NCBI GenBank assembly: GCA_022495995.1
Contig: JAFEMH010002326.1
Location: forward strand, 1 to 64,000
Source of the DNA: Adenophora triphylla var. japonica
Taxonomy: Eukaryota; Streptophyta; Magnoliopsida; Asterales; Campanulaceae
Length of the DNA stretch: 64,000 nt
Direction: 5' to 3'
Each line of letters starts with the position of its first letter. Positions within the stretch are counted from its first letter, which is position 1. This document shows positions 1 to 11,822 of this stretch, piece after piece. The notes under the pieces are model-generated. The model did not search any database, had not been told where the DNA came from, and was given only the letters and a program-made list of their open reading frames with translations. The translations under genes and the position numbers were made by a program.

Positions 1-1
1 C

Positions 2-603
2 TCAAGACAGCGCCCGCCGAAAGCTTTCTTGTTCGATTCTTTTCGATTGTTCTAGCCATCTCGTGTAAATGGTTCTCTCATGCTTTGACCGGAACAGCCC
101 CAGTTCTTCAGTATCGGTTTTCCCTTCATCCGAGAAATAGTGGGCCTCGTATTCTTGCAGGAAGTCTCTGACATGAGACCAAGATGGGTTGATTCGTTCA
201 ATGTCCTCAAGGCTGAGGGGGAATCCGAATTCAGGATCCTCGACAAGGTTGGACATGGGTATTTGGGGACCTTCATCGGCATCTTCCTGGGCATGCGAAG
301 GTTCTCCACATTCAATCATGTTTACCTGATTATGGTTCCTTGCGAGGATTCTTGATCGTATTGGCCCCTCGGGACCTTCCAACTTTCCTTGCTCTATCAG
401 TCCCCTGGATTGCCTTTTTCAAAGTGAAGCAATTGTCGGGCCGATGTCCGTGAGCTTGATGAAAAGCACAATACTTTGAGGTATCCACGGAGCATTCGGA
501 TTCTGGGTTGGAAATTCTCCAAAGGCCGGCAAAGAAGCCTTCTTTCACCAGGCGGTCCCCTAAAGATGTCATTCAGAGGCATTCCAACGTTTTCGAGGTT
601 CAT
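2..603 (-). pseudogene. gag: gag C-terminal region with zinc-knuckle-like motif (left unit)
   Basis: Downstream of the gag core on the minus strand, 603-330 encodes NLENVGMPLNDIF and a Cys/His box, CAFHQAHGHRPDNC followed by FTLKKAIQG. This is the C-x2-H-x4-H-x4-C motif found at the gag end of Tat-type elements. The frame then shifts into 382-2 (MEGPEGPIRSRILARNHNQV), an acidic linker that continues off the window. It matches 9460-9995 in the second unit, with many small indels between copies. Confidence 0.65.
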
Positions 604-733
604 GACTCGTGGTCTGGGCTTAGCTAGTTTTCCGGGAGCAAAAGGAGTTGTGTTATTACATTCCCGTCCCCGTAGTTAATCATCTCTTTGCCTTTAGCAG
701 GAGCGGGGCGTGTTTGAAGGAGGAGCCCGATAT

Positions 734-2297
734 CTACGTAAGGTGCAAATGGCTTGGATTGTAAGCCTTTTCAAACTTAGCTGCGGAGTTAACCATGGCC
801 CGTAAGTCTGAGTATGGGAAGTGACTGAGGGAGGCTCTCAGATGTGGTTTCAGGCATGACTGGAAGATGTCCAGATGTTCCTCTTCGGAAGGAGGGATGG
901 CCATTTCACTGAGTTTCAGATTCCACCGCTTGTAGAAGTCCCCAACATTCTCATCGGGACGCTGCACTGTTGTTTGTAGGTCAACTCTATTTGTTTCCCA
1001 CTCCAAATTAGCCTTGTACTTTTCTGTGAAGGCGCTAGTGATCTGATCCCATGTAGACCTGGCTTCGGGTTTTAAACGGAAGAACCATTTTAAGGCATTG
1101 GATTTCAAAGATAGATCAAATAGTCACCCAACCGGCCGATTGGTGCATCCTTTGGCCTTCATCGCCAAGGTATATGTGTCCAAATGGGTTTTCGGGCATG
1201 CGGTACCATCAAAGAGGTCCAGATTTGGCATAACAAATTTGTGGGGCAGAGGAACAATGGAGTCCGGGTCTGTAGGCTGGAAAGCAGACTTCTTGGCGCC
1301 AACTCGCCGATTCGCGCTTTCATTTCCTTGTGTTGTTCCATGAACCAGGCCAGATGAGGGTCTTGTGGCGGAGCCATTGCGTTCAAACTAGTGGCTGAGC
1401 TAGAGAGAGGAGCTACCACTGGCGGCAGACTGGTGGAGGGAACGGCCGATCCGGGAACGTAGGTGAAAACCTGTCCTTGGCCCATTGCCCGGGGGAGCAT
1501 GAGTAGGAGCTCGGGCGAAGGGATAGAACCTTGCGGCCCGCCGTTGATTTTCAACCGGCAAAGTAGGTGGAGGTAGCCCCTGGGCCTGAGCCGGATAGCT
1601 TGGATTTCCAGAGTGGGGCCCATAAGTAGGCTTAGGTGCGTTGTGTCTGCTCCCCGATTGTTGAATTGCATGGCCGGGCCGAGGCGATGGTGTATAACCC
1701 GGGGGTACTGCGGTCCTGTGATTCTCGATGAAACTAAGATGGAGGTTTGGTAACCCATCGAACCCCGAGTGAGAAATGGGTTTGTGAAAGCCGTGGGAGG
1801 AGCAAACCGAGCTAACATCATTCTCGGGAGGGGCCTCGACGCGTCGCTGAGGCATGCCGAACCATTGTTGCTGTGGCCCTTTCAGCCGTTGCTAAGGCCC
1901 GGGACGGTCCCAAACCGAGGCGGATCCCAATTAGCTGTGGCATTCCGAGATAACCCCAACCGTGAGAAGACATTCCCATCGGCTTTGTCCCCACCGAGGG
2001 ATCGCGAACCGGTTTGTGCCGTCGGGCCGCGTGGATCCAAGAGGTCTCGTCGGGGAGCCGGGCCGACCCGAAGATCGAGGGAGCATGGGTTCTCGTAGTG
2101 GTACCATAGGAGGTGGGTGGTGGCATCCCGGAGTAATCGTGGCGACCGAGAGTGGGATTGGCATCCTCGTCTTCTTCCACGGTGAAGGTGCCATCGGGAT
2201 TGAGGCCGGCGTCCAAACCATGGCTTTTGATAGCCTCCATAAGGCTATTCACCGTGCTTCCTGCCGTAACCTCATCTCGTTCGCTAACCGATTCCAC
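734..2297 (-). pseudogene. gag: gag (N-terminal and core part), broken
   Basis: This is the gag polyprotein of the left unit, the capsid that packages element RNA. It starts near 2297 with MESVSERDEV. An acidic stretch and a long Pro/Gln/Gly-rich spacer (about 2100-1400) follow in shifting frames. The Retrotrans_gag core is readable at 1108-734 (ALKWFFRLKPEA, then TWDQITSAFTEKYKANLEWE and AAKFEKAYNPSH). At least two frame changes separate start and core, so no full product can be made. The core resembles Ogre/Tat gag rather than Athila or chromovirus gag. The parallel copy is at 10306-11694. Confidence 0.75.
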
Positions 2298-2429
2298 CGT
2301 TGTTCGTCTGAGGGGTCCCTGGAGGCGGAGTGGACATTGTCCCCATCATTACCGGTTGACGTGCATTCTCGAAACCCGGAGCTCGGAACAAACGGTGAAG
2401 CCGATGACGCGCTTGACTCTTCCTAACTG

Positions 2430-3830
2430 ATCAAACGGTGACCCGGTGTCCGAACCAACCTTTACATGAGGAGTCATGCGGAAAGGGCACGAAGGTTCGA
2501 TGTCCGGGAATTGGAAGGAGGGTAAGTGTTTGGGGCTTTGGGGCTCATGCAACATGCGGTTATTTGTTCCTCGTTTACTTAAAACATGTTTTATTAACCT
2601 AATCGGTTGGAAAAGATTGCTCTTCTTTTTCGCAAACTACTCGGGATCTCGGATCGCGGGCCCCGTCACTACGTCCATAAGCCCCTCGTATTCCACCCGT
2701 ATTTCGACCTCCCAGGTGGCGGACCCTGCGAGTGGTCCTATAGGGCAAGCGGGTCCCACCGACCGAAAGAAAAACGATCCTAAAAGTCGGCGGGTAATCG
2801 AGTCTTAACGAGCATTCGATGTAAATTACGGACAAAGCCGACGTCAAAGTCAAGATCATGTCCGAGGGCTCGACGAAAAGCTCGGCATGATTTGACCGAT
2901 AAATGTCCACGATTGATCTTGACTCGTTTCAGTTAGGCCGTAATTAGGGCATGGAATAATCATTAATCCTTGATGACTCGGTCAATGCCGGAGTCCGTGT
3001 ATAATTTGTGCCGCCGAGCCGAAGTCAAGGCGCCTGGTCAATATCTTGGTCAAAGTCTCGGCGGCGGAAAACCGGCAGACTTCGACCGACAGTGGTCCCC
3101 GAAGATATTGAGTCGGTATGCCGACAAAGGCTTGAAAGGAAAGGTCTATACACGTGACAGGCATGACACGTACCCAAACTAAAAACCAACCGCGTCTCGG
3201 ACAAAGTGTGTCACGAACAAGTGCATGGTCGACACGAGGCTCCATGGGATGTTTGGGTAGTCCTTTGCTTGCACCGAGAGGCGTAATAAGACCAAACGGG
3301 CCGCTACAAGGATTTCCCCGGGTTAGGGACGTAGTGTGCAGTGTACGACACGTGCGCGTAGTGTGCAAGCAGTCTATCTTCTTTTTCTGAGTAAAATAGA
3401 AATTTTTTTTTATGTGTCTTAAAAATATGATGCATGATTTTTTTTTTGAAAATTTTCTTTTTTTTTGAAAAATCTTTTTTGAATTTTTTTTTTTGAAATT
3501 TAATGAACACATAAGCACATAAGCACATAAGCACATAAGCATAAAAATTCCAACAGTTAGGGACATGATTCCGACAGTCAAAATTTTGACTTTTTCCGAG
3601 GCGGCCAAAACAACATGAAAATGTGCAAAAATCAACACACAACAAATGATTTTTAATGGCGGGACGGAAGCTTGACCCTCAAAAGCTTTTTTTTTTTTGA
3701 AAACAATGATACCGGTACGTGGGATTGTTAAACCACAATTTATCCCCGACTCGTGTTAGGAGGCGATAACGGGAAGTTTAATGGTTTCCACCAATATACC
3801 AAATATCATTTTTTTTTAAAGCTTATAATC
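2430..3830 (-). other. Untranslated leader of left unit
   Basis: This is noncoding sequence between the PBS and gag. It has poly-T runs (3405-3500, 3690-3700), four tandem copies of a 10-bp ACATAAGCAC unit (about 3504-3540), and GC-rich sequence with many CCGAC/GTCGG words. It is homologous to 11823-13116. A long leader is usual for Tat-type elements. The open frames here are low-complexity and not credible genes. Confidence 0.6.
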
Positions 3831-3848
3831 TCCCCAGCGGAGTCGCCA
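3831..3848 (-). promoter_or_regulatory. Primer-binding site, tRNA-Arg type
   Basis: On the minus strand the 18 bases after the LTR and one spacer base read TGGCGACTCCGCTGGGGA. From memory this is complementary, with about one mismatch, to the 3' end of a plant tRNA-Arg including CCA. Minus-strand DNA synthesis would prime here. Confidence 0.7.
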
Positions 3849-3849
3849 C

Positions 3850-5610
3850 TGTGACGATGTTGAAATTCCAATTTCGCGGGAAAATTCGATTTTGCGTTTC
3901 TTTGAAAATCAAATTAAACCGGAAAAAGACGGAGTCGCCACGCCATTTTTGTTTTAAGGGACAAAACTTTGAAAAATGCCCGAGATTAGAGATTTGGGTT
4001 CGGAGGTCACGTTACATACCGGGAAGGACGTTAGTGTGCACCCGAAATGCCTCGTAAAACGAGTCTTCCAAGCTAAAAACCATTTGTTGTGTGTGTGTGT
4101 GTGTGTTTTGGCCAAAATAAGTTGAAACTCAGAAAAGTAAAAATTGGAAATTCTTTATAAGACTTTGGACAGATCCCATGATTTTTAGTGTAATTTTTGA
4201 GTTGAGTTTTGGTACTCAAAAGAGTTTTGGAAGTTGAAGAACACTTCTGCCAGAATGAAAAAGGCAGTGGACACTTGATTTTGAAATAGATTTAAGGGCT
4301 TCAAAACTTCATAATCTGAGAAAACTCAGAGAATGAAAGTTGTTCCAGACACCTCAAATAATATTTATGTGAAAGAATTTTTCATTTTGGAGAAGATTTG
4401 AGGACTCAAAACCTTCTGTAAATCTCAGATATGAGATCTGGACTCCCAGAGACTGGTGATCTGACCTTCAAAAGAAAATTTGAAAAAGGTAGTTTTACTC
4501 ACACAAAAAATAAAGTAAAAATATTTCTGGAAATCTCTGGATGTTGTCTACAAAAAGTATTTTGTAGTCAACACCAAATTCTAAGTTTATCTATGTCCAA
4601 AAAATTAGACCATGGACTGGGGTCTTAGAAAATTGCTACTGGACAGCAACTTCTCAAGAAGGAAAATGAGATTTTAAAGGGGGTTTGGCATCCATGCTTG
4701 TCCCCATTTCCCTAGGTTTTGATTAGTGATCACTTGAAATTTTAGTGGTGAATCAACTATATCAAACCATCCTTGGGGTACATTAGGACTAAGCACTTCA
4801 TTTGCTTGGGAAGGGGAATTTTATCCTTTGAAAATGAGATTTGGTGTATGAAAATGATTTTTAGGGTTTTGAAAATGTGTTTTCTTTGCAAGTAAGTAAG
4901 AACACTTTGAAAATAATGTTGATCCTTGTAGAAGATCATCCATGGAGATGAACTTCCATGGTGATCTTCTTGGATCTAAGGCAAGAAGATGAATGAACTA
5001 CATTTTGTAGCTTGAAAATGCATGCATGGATGAGAGATTTTGGATAAGAAGATGGAGGTTATACCTATCTTCTTTGTGTTTTGGAGTTTTTGGCTTGAAT
5101 GTAAGAGTGTTTGAGGCTTGAATATGAGAGTGTTTGAGTGAGTGTGATTTTGGTTGAATAGTTGAGAAAAAGGTGACAATTCTAGAGAATTCTCACTGTT
5201 TTCTCACTATTTTCGCCAAGGTGCAGTTGCAAATTGTGTTTTTTTTTCCTTTTTTTCTGAGACTGAAGGCCTCAATTTATAGCCCTCTGAAAATTGCAAT
5301 CATGTCCGCGCGGATATGTCCTTCAGCGTGCACTGTTCATTAAATGCTGCTTCAGGCTTTGGACAAGAAGAATATTTTCAAAAAAAATCAAATTAAACAG
5401 CCAGTTTTTGTTCCAGCAGTTTCTATTTTTGGTTTTCTTTAATTTCTTTTGCTTTTTAGGATTCCTTTCTTGGTTTATCCTTAAATAACAATGCCCACTT
5501 TGCCCTTGCTTGGTTAGAAATGTTAGGAATGTTAGGAATTGTTAGAAATGTCATAACTTTCGTTAATTTTCTAACGAAAATACTAACAAGCTCAAATTGG
5601 AGCACTTACA
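3850..5610 (-). repeat. LTR shared by the two internal units
   Basis: This 1761-bp LTR is bounded by TG and CA in minus orientation. It is homologous to 13136-14875, and the two diverge exactly at 5610/14875. It contains a minus-strand TATA box (TATAAAT, 5276-5282), a (GT)n run near 4088-4106 and AT-rich sequence. It serves as the 3' LTR of the right-hand unit and the 5' LTR of the left-hand unit. Many substitutions and small indels separate it from the other LTR, so the array is not recent. Confidence 0.88.
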
Positions 5611-6153
5611 CAATTCATCATGGCGACTCTGAAGCCATTCGACCTCGTTGATCTGACTTTCCAAGAGTACCCGGAGTGAGGGGATTTCTAGCTCGATTGG
5701 GAGCACGGCTTCCATTTCGTAGGTAAGAGCAAACGGTGTTTCCCCGATTGCCGTTCTGACGGATGTTCTGTAGCCCCAGAGAGCAAGGTGAAGCTTCTCG
5801 GGCCAATCTCGACCTCGAACAGCCATTTTCCGAATGATATTTTCCAAGGTCTTGTTTGCTGCCTCAACGGCTCCGTTAGTTTGGGGCCTGTAGGGAGATG
5901 ACTTGTGACGGGTTATTCTGAACTCTGCTAGCAGCTTGTCGCATTCCCCTTCGAAGTGGGATCCATTATCTGAGATGATTTCGGCCGGCAACCCGTATCT
6001 GCATATGATGTTTTCTTTGATGAAGAGGGCTACTTTCCCTTGAGTTGAGGACCTTGTAGGATTTTGTAGGGCATCCTTTTCAGTTCCTTCGAAGAAACTA
6101 CCAATCTGCGTCTCTTTAGGCTCTTCCGCAGTTCCCAGATTCACACTCATCAA
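5611..6153 (-). pseudogene. Integrase, C-terminal half of catalytic core, truncated at both ends
   Basis: The minus frame holds the second and third catalytic positions of a gypsy integrase: Asp in EIISDNGSHFEGECDKL and Glu in RPQTNGAVEAANKTLENIIR, followed by LWGYRTSVRTAIGETPFAL. The first catalytic Asp and the HHCC zinc-binding domain are missing. The frame runs straight into the LTR at 5610 with no polypurine tract, so the end of integrase and the 3' untranslated region are also deleted. The last residues of the open frame (from LCKCSNL on) are LTR sequence. The element could not transpose on its own. Confidence 0.8.
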
Positions 6154-6179
6154 AATCTCTTCGGCAGCTTGGGCTCGAT

Positions 6180-6872
6180 TTTCCTCTTTCCGAACAACCT
6201 GCTTAAAGATTTTTGCTCTCTTCTTTTTTTTTTTTGTTTATTTAATGTGCCTGCTTATTTATCTAATGAATCATTATTAAATGTTTTTTTTCTTTTAAAT
6301 TATTAATTAATTTATCATTAGTTAAAGTGGCAATCAAGGGATACTCAGAAAGGTTCGTCATTTCATTAGGAACGAAAGGAAATACAGCATTTGCTACAGA
6401 CTCGTAGTCTTCAGGCGTAAGGCCGTCGGACGACTCTAGAGACTTGATCTTGACCATGAGGGACTCGGAGGACTCTACCTAGATTGACACAAAGGGACGG
6501 GGGACCAATCAAGCTTGGTGATCATTTCTTCTTTGGTCGCGGACGGGCCTGAGAGAGTTTCCCGATTCGTTAATGGTATTGCTGTCAGGGGCGTCATGAC
6601 TCAGGAATTGTACTGTTTCTGTCCTCCTTCCTCGATCATCGCTACCATCTCTTTGACTGAGCTGAAATCAATCAGTCCGGCACTGACCTCTTCCCCGAAT
6701 AATCCGCTGCATAATCGGACCATCCCAATCATCTCGAAAAGACTTCCGTGGCTTTGGCTTTCGGCACTTTGTCAATTCAAACTCAGCTTCGGTCCTTCCC
6801 GGATAATCGGAATTGTGGTTGTGAGCTTCTCGAACCTGTTCCACTAGGCTTGGCACGCCTTTGAAAGTGTAC
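6180..6872 (-). pseudogene. Degraded protease-RT linker; RT and RNase H missing
   Basis: Minus-strand remnants continue the linker (KSEYTFKGVPSLVEQVREAH at 6883-6820; SSVKEMVAMIEEGGQKQYNS near 6665-6605; LESSDGLTPEDYESVANAVF at 6444-6385). They then give way to an AT-rich stretch (6220-6300) and directly to a half integrase. About 2-2.5 kb normally present here (RT with YxDD, RNase H, integrase zinc finger) is absent. The junction lies near 6150-6300. Confidence 0.65.
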
Positions 6873-8006
6873 TCACTCTTCATGGTAGTGGTAGCCCGGA
6901 TATCTTGGGTAGGTCCGTAAACATTCTACGGACCGGGTTAGCTTTGGTTCCCCCGAACTTGTTGAGGCTATCCCAGTAGCTTCAAACCCACCCTTCGTAG
7001 GAGTGGGCTCTTTGACTGTGACATTACCCGGTTGCGTGGGACCCTTTACAAAGTAGTCAGCCAAATTAGGACTGAAAGGGAGAGATTTAGGGTTGTTGAC
7101 CGGGACCCTTCCTGTGATAGCTTCTTTCCTTTGTAGAGCAAATTCTTTTTCATTCGCGGTGTCCACTGAGGTGGCCTCATATCCCAGGTCGTGGCGAGTT
7201 TTCTGTCCTTTCACCTCGATGAGTTTATGAGTTCCTTGTTGGTGCTTCCCTAGACCGAGGTCAGGTAGATAGCTCATCTTCCTCATCATTTTCAGGACCG
7301 GAGGGATTTTATCCCGAGTGATCGTCAGATCTACGTTGCAAACTTGGGCCTTAGGAGGCTCGACCGTGAAGCCTGTTAGCATGAGACCTTCCTCATCATG
7401 TTTGATTTCCAGAATAGGCATTCCACCTGTATCCGTGCCCTCCAAGGTGACTAGGTCCCCATAAATGGTTGTTAGATCTCCATTTGAGACAAACTTGACA
7501 CATTGATGGAGGCTCAAAGCGACCCCCTTGACCTGATGCAGCCAAGGTCTTCCCAATAAGGCATTAAAAGTGATCGGAATATCGATAACCTGGAATTCCA
7601 CAGTATCAATTTCTTGCCAAACCGTAGGTCCAAAGTAGCAACTCCAAGGACCGCTCGAGATGTCGAGTCGTAAGCTTTGACCGTGAGGGAGGAAGGCTTC
7701 AAGTCTCGTGGACTTGATGTTGAGCGTACTCATGATCTTTGCCGGAAGGATATTCATTCCGGACCCATTGCTCGACTGTGACCCGAGGAGGCGTCGTTCA
7801 TCCAATTGGATCGATGAAGAGAGGCTCGTTATGATCGCCCCGACTGAGGGAGATCGAGATCTCGTGAAAGTGATTATGTTCCCGTAGTGGATGTTTCCAA
7901 TCACCGTACTCACGTCACTGAGTAGCGTCGAATAAAGGGACAAAGGTGCGGGCTGTGCTTTCTTCCGCTTTAGCTTATGGGATAAGACGAGGTGAGCAGG
8001 GACCAT
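6873..8006 (-). CDS. Retroviral-type aspartic protease region
   Basis: This 377-codon frame is entered by a frame change from the linker ORF. The protease fold is recognised in its second quarter: FQVIDIPITFNALLGRPWLH followed by LSLHQCVKFVSNGD, the C-terminal half of a gypsy pepsin-like domain with the conserved LLGRPWLH block. The catalytic D-S/T-G position expected upstream reads NGSGMNILPAK, so the active Asp appears replaced or lost. The protease would cut the Gag-Pol polyprotein. The C-terminal 150 residues (KMMRKMSYLPDLGLGKHQQG, VNNPKSLPFSPNLADYFVKG) are the usual linker before RT, but no RT follows. Confidence 0.7.
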   Translation of the reverse strand: MVPAHLVLSHKLKRKKAQPAPLSLYSTLLSDVSTVIGNIHYGNIITFTRSRSPSVGAIITSLSSSIQLDERRLLGSQSSNGSGMNILPAKIMSTLNIKSTRLEAFLPHGQSLRLDISSGPWSCYFGPTVWQEIDTVEFQVIDIPITFNALLGRPWLHQVKGVALSLHQCVKFVSNGDLTTIYGDLVTLEGTDTGGMPILEIKHDEEGLMLTGFTVEPPKAQVCNVDLTITRDKIPPVLKMMRKMSYLPDLGLGKHQQGTHKLIEVKGQKTRHDLGYEATSVDTANEKEFALQRKEAITGRVPVNNPKSLPFSPNLADYFVKGPTQPGNVTVKEPTPTKGGFEATGIASTSSGEPKLTRSVECLRTYPRYPGYHYHEE

Positions 8007-9331
8007 AGAGAGATGTTGGCCTGTGTTTGCTTCAACTGGGTGAGCACTGGATCCTCCTTTTCAAGGTAAGGAGCTTTGGCTGTCTGGGCATAGGGGAGGC
8101 GATCTTCCTTTGGTGCTTGATCTGCCACCTTCTTATCTGTCTTGGGGTTTCCCTGATAGATCTGCCCGAACCTGGTCAACAAATTAACTTCTTTATCTAT
8201 TGCTTCTTGACTAGATTTATTCAATGCTGCCAAGGTTAAAGGAGGAGCCTGCTTGGCTATTGGCCACTGGTTCTGGCGGAGTCTGGCAACTGTGAGGGGC
8301 TGAGCTTGAGCTGTACCAGCTCCTTCCTGGGCGGCCTTTAAAACTGCTTCCCAAGTCACAGGCTTTTGAGTCTGGGGTTGTGTTGTTGCCCCCTGGATGG
8401 CCCACGGAGCTAGGGCATCCTCTGATTTGCCCATATAGCCTGCATTGCCCATGGTTATCATACAACAGGAATTGCTATTTTCAGGGCTTGGCGGTTTTTC
8501 CATTTCGTCCCCGGTATAGTGCAGCCACTCTGGTTCCTTTCTGTAATACTCAGAGCTGGAGACGATTATAGCATTCTGCGTGGGAGGAGCATCCGGTATC
8601 ATGCCGGTTTCCAGGACTTCTCTGAGAGCTGACATGCATTCCGGGAAAGTGACCTCTTCTCGGGTAACCCTGACAAGAATTGTTACTTTGCTTCGGGGCG
8701 GATTTGATCTGACCATGGTCACTTTCTCGTTGGGGAGGATGGGAGTCAGTTTCCCTCTCTCTAAGAGATCTTCAATTATCAGTCTGGATCGGGTGTCCGA
8801 AAACCCTTTCCCCAAAGCATGGTAGGCAGTGTTGAATTCTATGACCTCCACATACTCAGCCCCAGGAAACTTCATGGCTTTCATGTCTTCGGTTTCATAA
8901 TCGTCTTCTGAAGTTTCTTCATCGTCACTTGATGATAGCCAACCATTGTGTCTGGCTCCCGTGATATCATTTCCGGCATGATTGTTCCAGATTGATTCCA
9001 GATCTGGGGCCTCAGTTGACTCTTCGCTCTCGTCATCATCATCGCTGTCATTACTGTCATCAGAATCAGCTTCCCATACTACTGGGATTTCGGCTGAGAG
9101 AGAGCGCCGGTCAAACCCATTAGGGGAATATGGGTGCGTGCAACCGCAAAAATTATCATATGCCCCCATTCCTGGAAGTGGTAATTGCGACTCAGCTTCT
9201 CCTCCCAGAAACTGCGGGGGAAGAGTGAGAGGGGGTGGCACGTATTTGACTCCAGGCAGGATATAGAAGGAATCCTCCTCCTCTGATTCTTCGCTGTTCT
9301 CGGGATCATATTCAGCCTCTCCCAAAACCAA
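7970..9331 (-). CDS. Acidic gag-pol linker ORF of Ogre/Tat-like element
   Basis: This 453-codon open frame lies between gag and protease. Residues 9-25 and 85-150 are very rich in Asp, Glu and Ser (runs such as DSDDSNDSDDDDESEEST). A middle section follows (YVEVIEFNTAYHALGKGFSD), and the C-terminus is rich in Gln, Ala and Pro and ends TQANISLWSLLTSSYPIS. It probably continues from further upstream on the minus strand and is part of the polyprotein rather than a separate gene, so the Met at 9331 need not be a real start. The last 37 bases overlap the protease frame, where a single shift moves reading into the next frame. I know no defined function for this spacer. Confidence 0.6.
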   Translation of the reverse strand: MVLGEAEYDPENSEESEEEDSFYILPGVKYVPPPLTLPPQFLGGEAESQLPLPGMGAYDNFCGCTHPYSPNGFDRRSLSAEIPVVWEADSDDSNDSDDDDESEESTEAPDLESIWNNHAGNDITGARHNGWLSSSDDEETSEDDYETEDMKAMKFPGAEYVEVIEFNTAYHALGKGFSDTRSRLIIEDLLERGKLTPILPNEKVTMVRSNPPRSKVTILVRVTREEVTFPECMSALREVLETGMIPDAPPTQNAIIVSSSEYYRKEPEWLHYTGDEMEKPPSPENSNSCCMITMGNAGYMGKSEDALAPWAIQGATTQPQTQKPVTWEAVLKAAQEGAGTAQAQPLTVARLRQNQWPIAKQAPPLTLAALNKSSQEAIDKEVNLLTRFGQIYQGNPKTDKKVADQAPKEDRLPYAQTAKAPYLEKEDPVLTQLKQTQANISLWSLLTSSYPIS

Positions 9332-9459
9332 CTTGCGTGTATGTACTAGCTCCGTATGTTCTTCTACTTTTGCCGATAAGCCCCAAGACAGCGCCCGTCT
9401 CGAAGCTTTCTTGCTCGATCCTTCTCGATTGTTCTAATCATCTTGTGTAAATGGTTCTC

Positions 9460-9995
9460 TCATGTTTTGACCGAACATGCCCTCTGGGGCTTCTTCAAGA
9501 TTTCCGCCTTTCCCCTTCCTCCGAGAAATAGCGGGCCTCGTATTCTTGCAAGAAATCTCTCGACATGAGACCAAGGTGGGCCGACTTGTTCATCATCCTC
9601 AAGGTTGAGGGGGAATCCGACCGTGATCCTCGACAAGGTTGGCCATGGGTATTTGGGGACCTTCATCAAGCATCTTCCCGGACATGCGAAGGTTCTCCGC
9701 ATTCAATCATATTCACCTGATTATGGTTCCTTGCGAGGATTTTTTATCGTATTAGGCCCCTCGGGGCCTTCCAACTTTCCTTGCTCTATCAAGCCTTGGA
9801 TCGCCTTTTTCAGAGTGAAGCGCTTGTCGCCCGATGTCTCGTAGGCTTCGATGAAAAGCACAATACTTTGAAGTATCCACGGGAGCATCTCGGATTCCCG
9901 GGTTGGAAATTCTCCAGAGGGCCGCACAGCAGCCTTCTTTCACCAAACCCCCTAAAGATGTCGTTCGTAGGCATTCCAAAGTTTTTGAGGTTCAT
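9460..9995 (-). pseudogene. gag: gag C-terminal region (right unit)
   Basis: The minus strand encodes NLKNFGMPTNDIFRGFGERR, then the degraded Cys/His box region (AFHRSLRDIG, 9979-9752), then FACPGRCLMKVPKYPWPTLS (9702-9460). The frame changes about every 150-200 bp. It joins the acidic linker ORF ending at 9331. Confidence 0.6.
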
Positions 9996-10305
9996 GACCC
10001 GTGGCCCGGGCTCTACTGGTTTTCTAGGAGCGAAAGGAGTTGTGTTATTACATTCCTCGTCTCCGCGTAGTTAATCACCTCTTTGCCTTTAGCAGGAGCA
10101 GGGCGGTGTTGGAAGGAGGAGCCCGATATCTCGTAAGGTGCATCACTGCTATCGATTGTAAGCCTTTTCAAACTTAGCCGCGGAGTTAACCATGGCCCAT
10201 AAGTCTCGAGTACGGGAAGTGACCGAGGGAGGCTCTCGATGTGGTTTCAGTGCATGACCGAAAGATGTCCAAGCTTGTTCCTCTTCGTAAGGAGGGATGG
10301 CCATT

Positions 10306-11822
10306 TCACCGAGTTTCGCATTCCACCGCTTCTAGAAATCTCCAACATTCTCGTCTGGGCGCCGCACCGTTGTCTCGCAGATCAACTCTATTTGTTTCCC
10401 ATTCCAAGTTAGCTTTGTACTTTTCTCGTGAAGGCATTAGTAATCTGTCCCATGTAGCCCCGGCCTCGGGTTTTAAGCGGAAGAACCATTTTAAGGCACC
10501 GGATTTCAAAGATAGATCGAAATAGTCGCCCAATCGCCGATTGGTACACCCTTCGCCTTCATCGCCAAGGTATACGTGTCCGTGATGAGTTTTCGGGCAT
10601 GAAGTACCATCAAAGAGGTCCAGATTCGGTATAACAAATTTGTGAGGCAGGGGAACGATGGAGTCCGTGTCCGTAGGCCTAAGGCGACTTCTTAGCGGTC
10701 AATTCAAGAATCTGCGCTTTCATTTCCTTATGTTGTTCCATGAACCAGGCCAGATGAGGATCTTGTGGCGGAACCATGGCGTTTAATCCAGTGACTGAGC
10801 TAGAGTGAGGAGCTACCACAGGCGGAAGACTGGTGGAGGGAACGGCCGATCCGGGGACGTAGGTGAAAACCTGTCCTTGGCCCGAATTGCCTGGGGGAGC
10901 ATGAGTAGGAGCCTGGGCGAAGGGATAGAACCTTGCGGCTTGCTGTTGATTTTCAACTGGAAAAGTGGGTGGAGGCAGTCCTGATGTAGCTGGGTAGCTT
11001 GGATTTCCGGAGTGAGACCCATAAGTAGGCTTAGGTGTGGGCTGCTGTCCCTGATTGTTGAATTTTATGGCCGTCTGTGGCGATGGTGTATAACCAGGGG
11101 GTAATGCGGTCCTGGCGATTCTGATGAAACCGGGATGGAGGTTTGGTAACCCATCGAACCCTGAGTGAGAAAAGGATTTGTGAAAGCTGTGTGAGGAGCA
11201 ACTGAGCTAGCATCATTCTGAGGAGGGGCTCCTGATTGTGGCCCCGAACTGCATCGTGGCGGCATTCCAAACTGTTGTTGTGAAGGTCCGGACTGATCGG
11301 TTCCAAACTGAGGCGGGATCCCAATTTGCTGTGGCATTCCAAGGTATCCCCAACCATGAGAAGACATTCCGTACTGGCTTTGTCCCCACTGAGGAACCGC
11401 GAACCGATTTGTCCCGTCGCCGTTGCATGGATCCAAAGAGTCCGAAGCCGGGAGCCGGGCCGACCCGAAGATCGAGGAGCATGGGTTCTCGGTAGTGGTA
11501 CCATGGGAGGTGGGTGGTGGCATCCCGGAGTAATCGTGGCGACCGAGAGTGGGATTGGCATCCTCTTCTTCTTCCACGGTGAAGGTGCCATCGGGATTGA
11601 GACCGGCGGCCAAACCATGGCTTTTGATGGCTTCCATAAGGCTATTAATCCGTGCTTCCGTCGCAATCTCATCTGTTCGGCTAACCGATTCCACCGCCGT
11701 TCTCGCTCGAGGGGTCCCGGAGGCGGAGTGACGTTGTCCCCATCATTACCACCGATGCGTACATTTTGAAACCCGGAGTCGGAACAAACGGTGAAGCCGA
11801 CGATGCGCTTGACTCTTCCCAA
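10306..11822 (-). pseudogene. gag: gag of right unit, broken
   Basis: This is the second copy of the gag gene. It is open from 11694 to 11065 (MESVSRTDEIATEARINSL, then a proline/glutamine/glycine-rich region). After further frame changes the capsid core appears at 10533-10306 (ALKWFFRLKPEAGATWD, KYKANLEWETNRVDLRD). A purine-rich start-proximal frame runs in from 11822. It is broken more than once in the spacer and shortly after KANLEWE. Role as for the left copy: virus-like particle coat. Differences from the left copy cluster at CAG, CTG and CG triplets. Confidence 0.72.

Noticed and set aside
3404..3500. Lys/Phe-rich frames in the gypsy leader
   Set aside because: Translations of poly-A/T runs.
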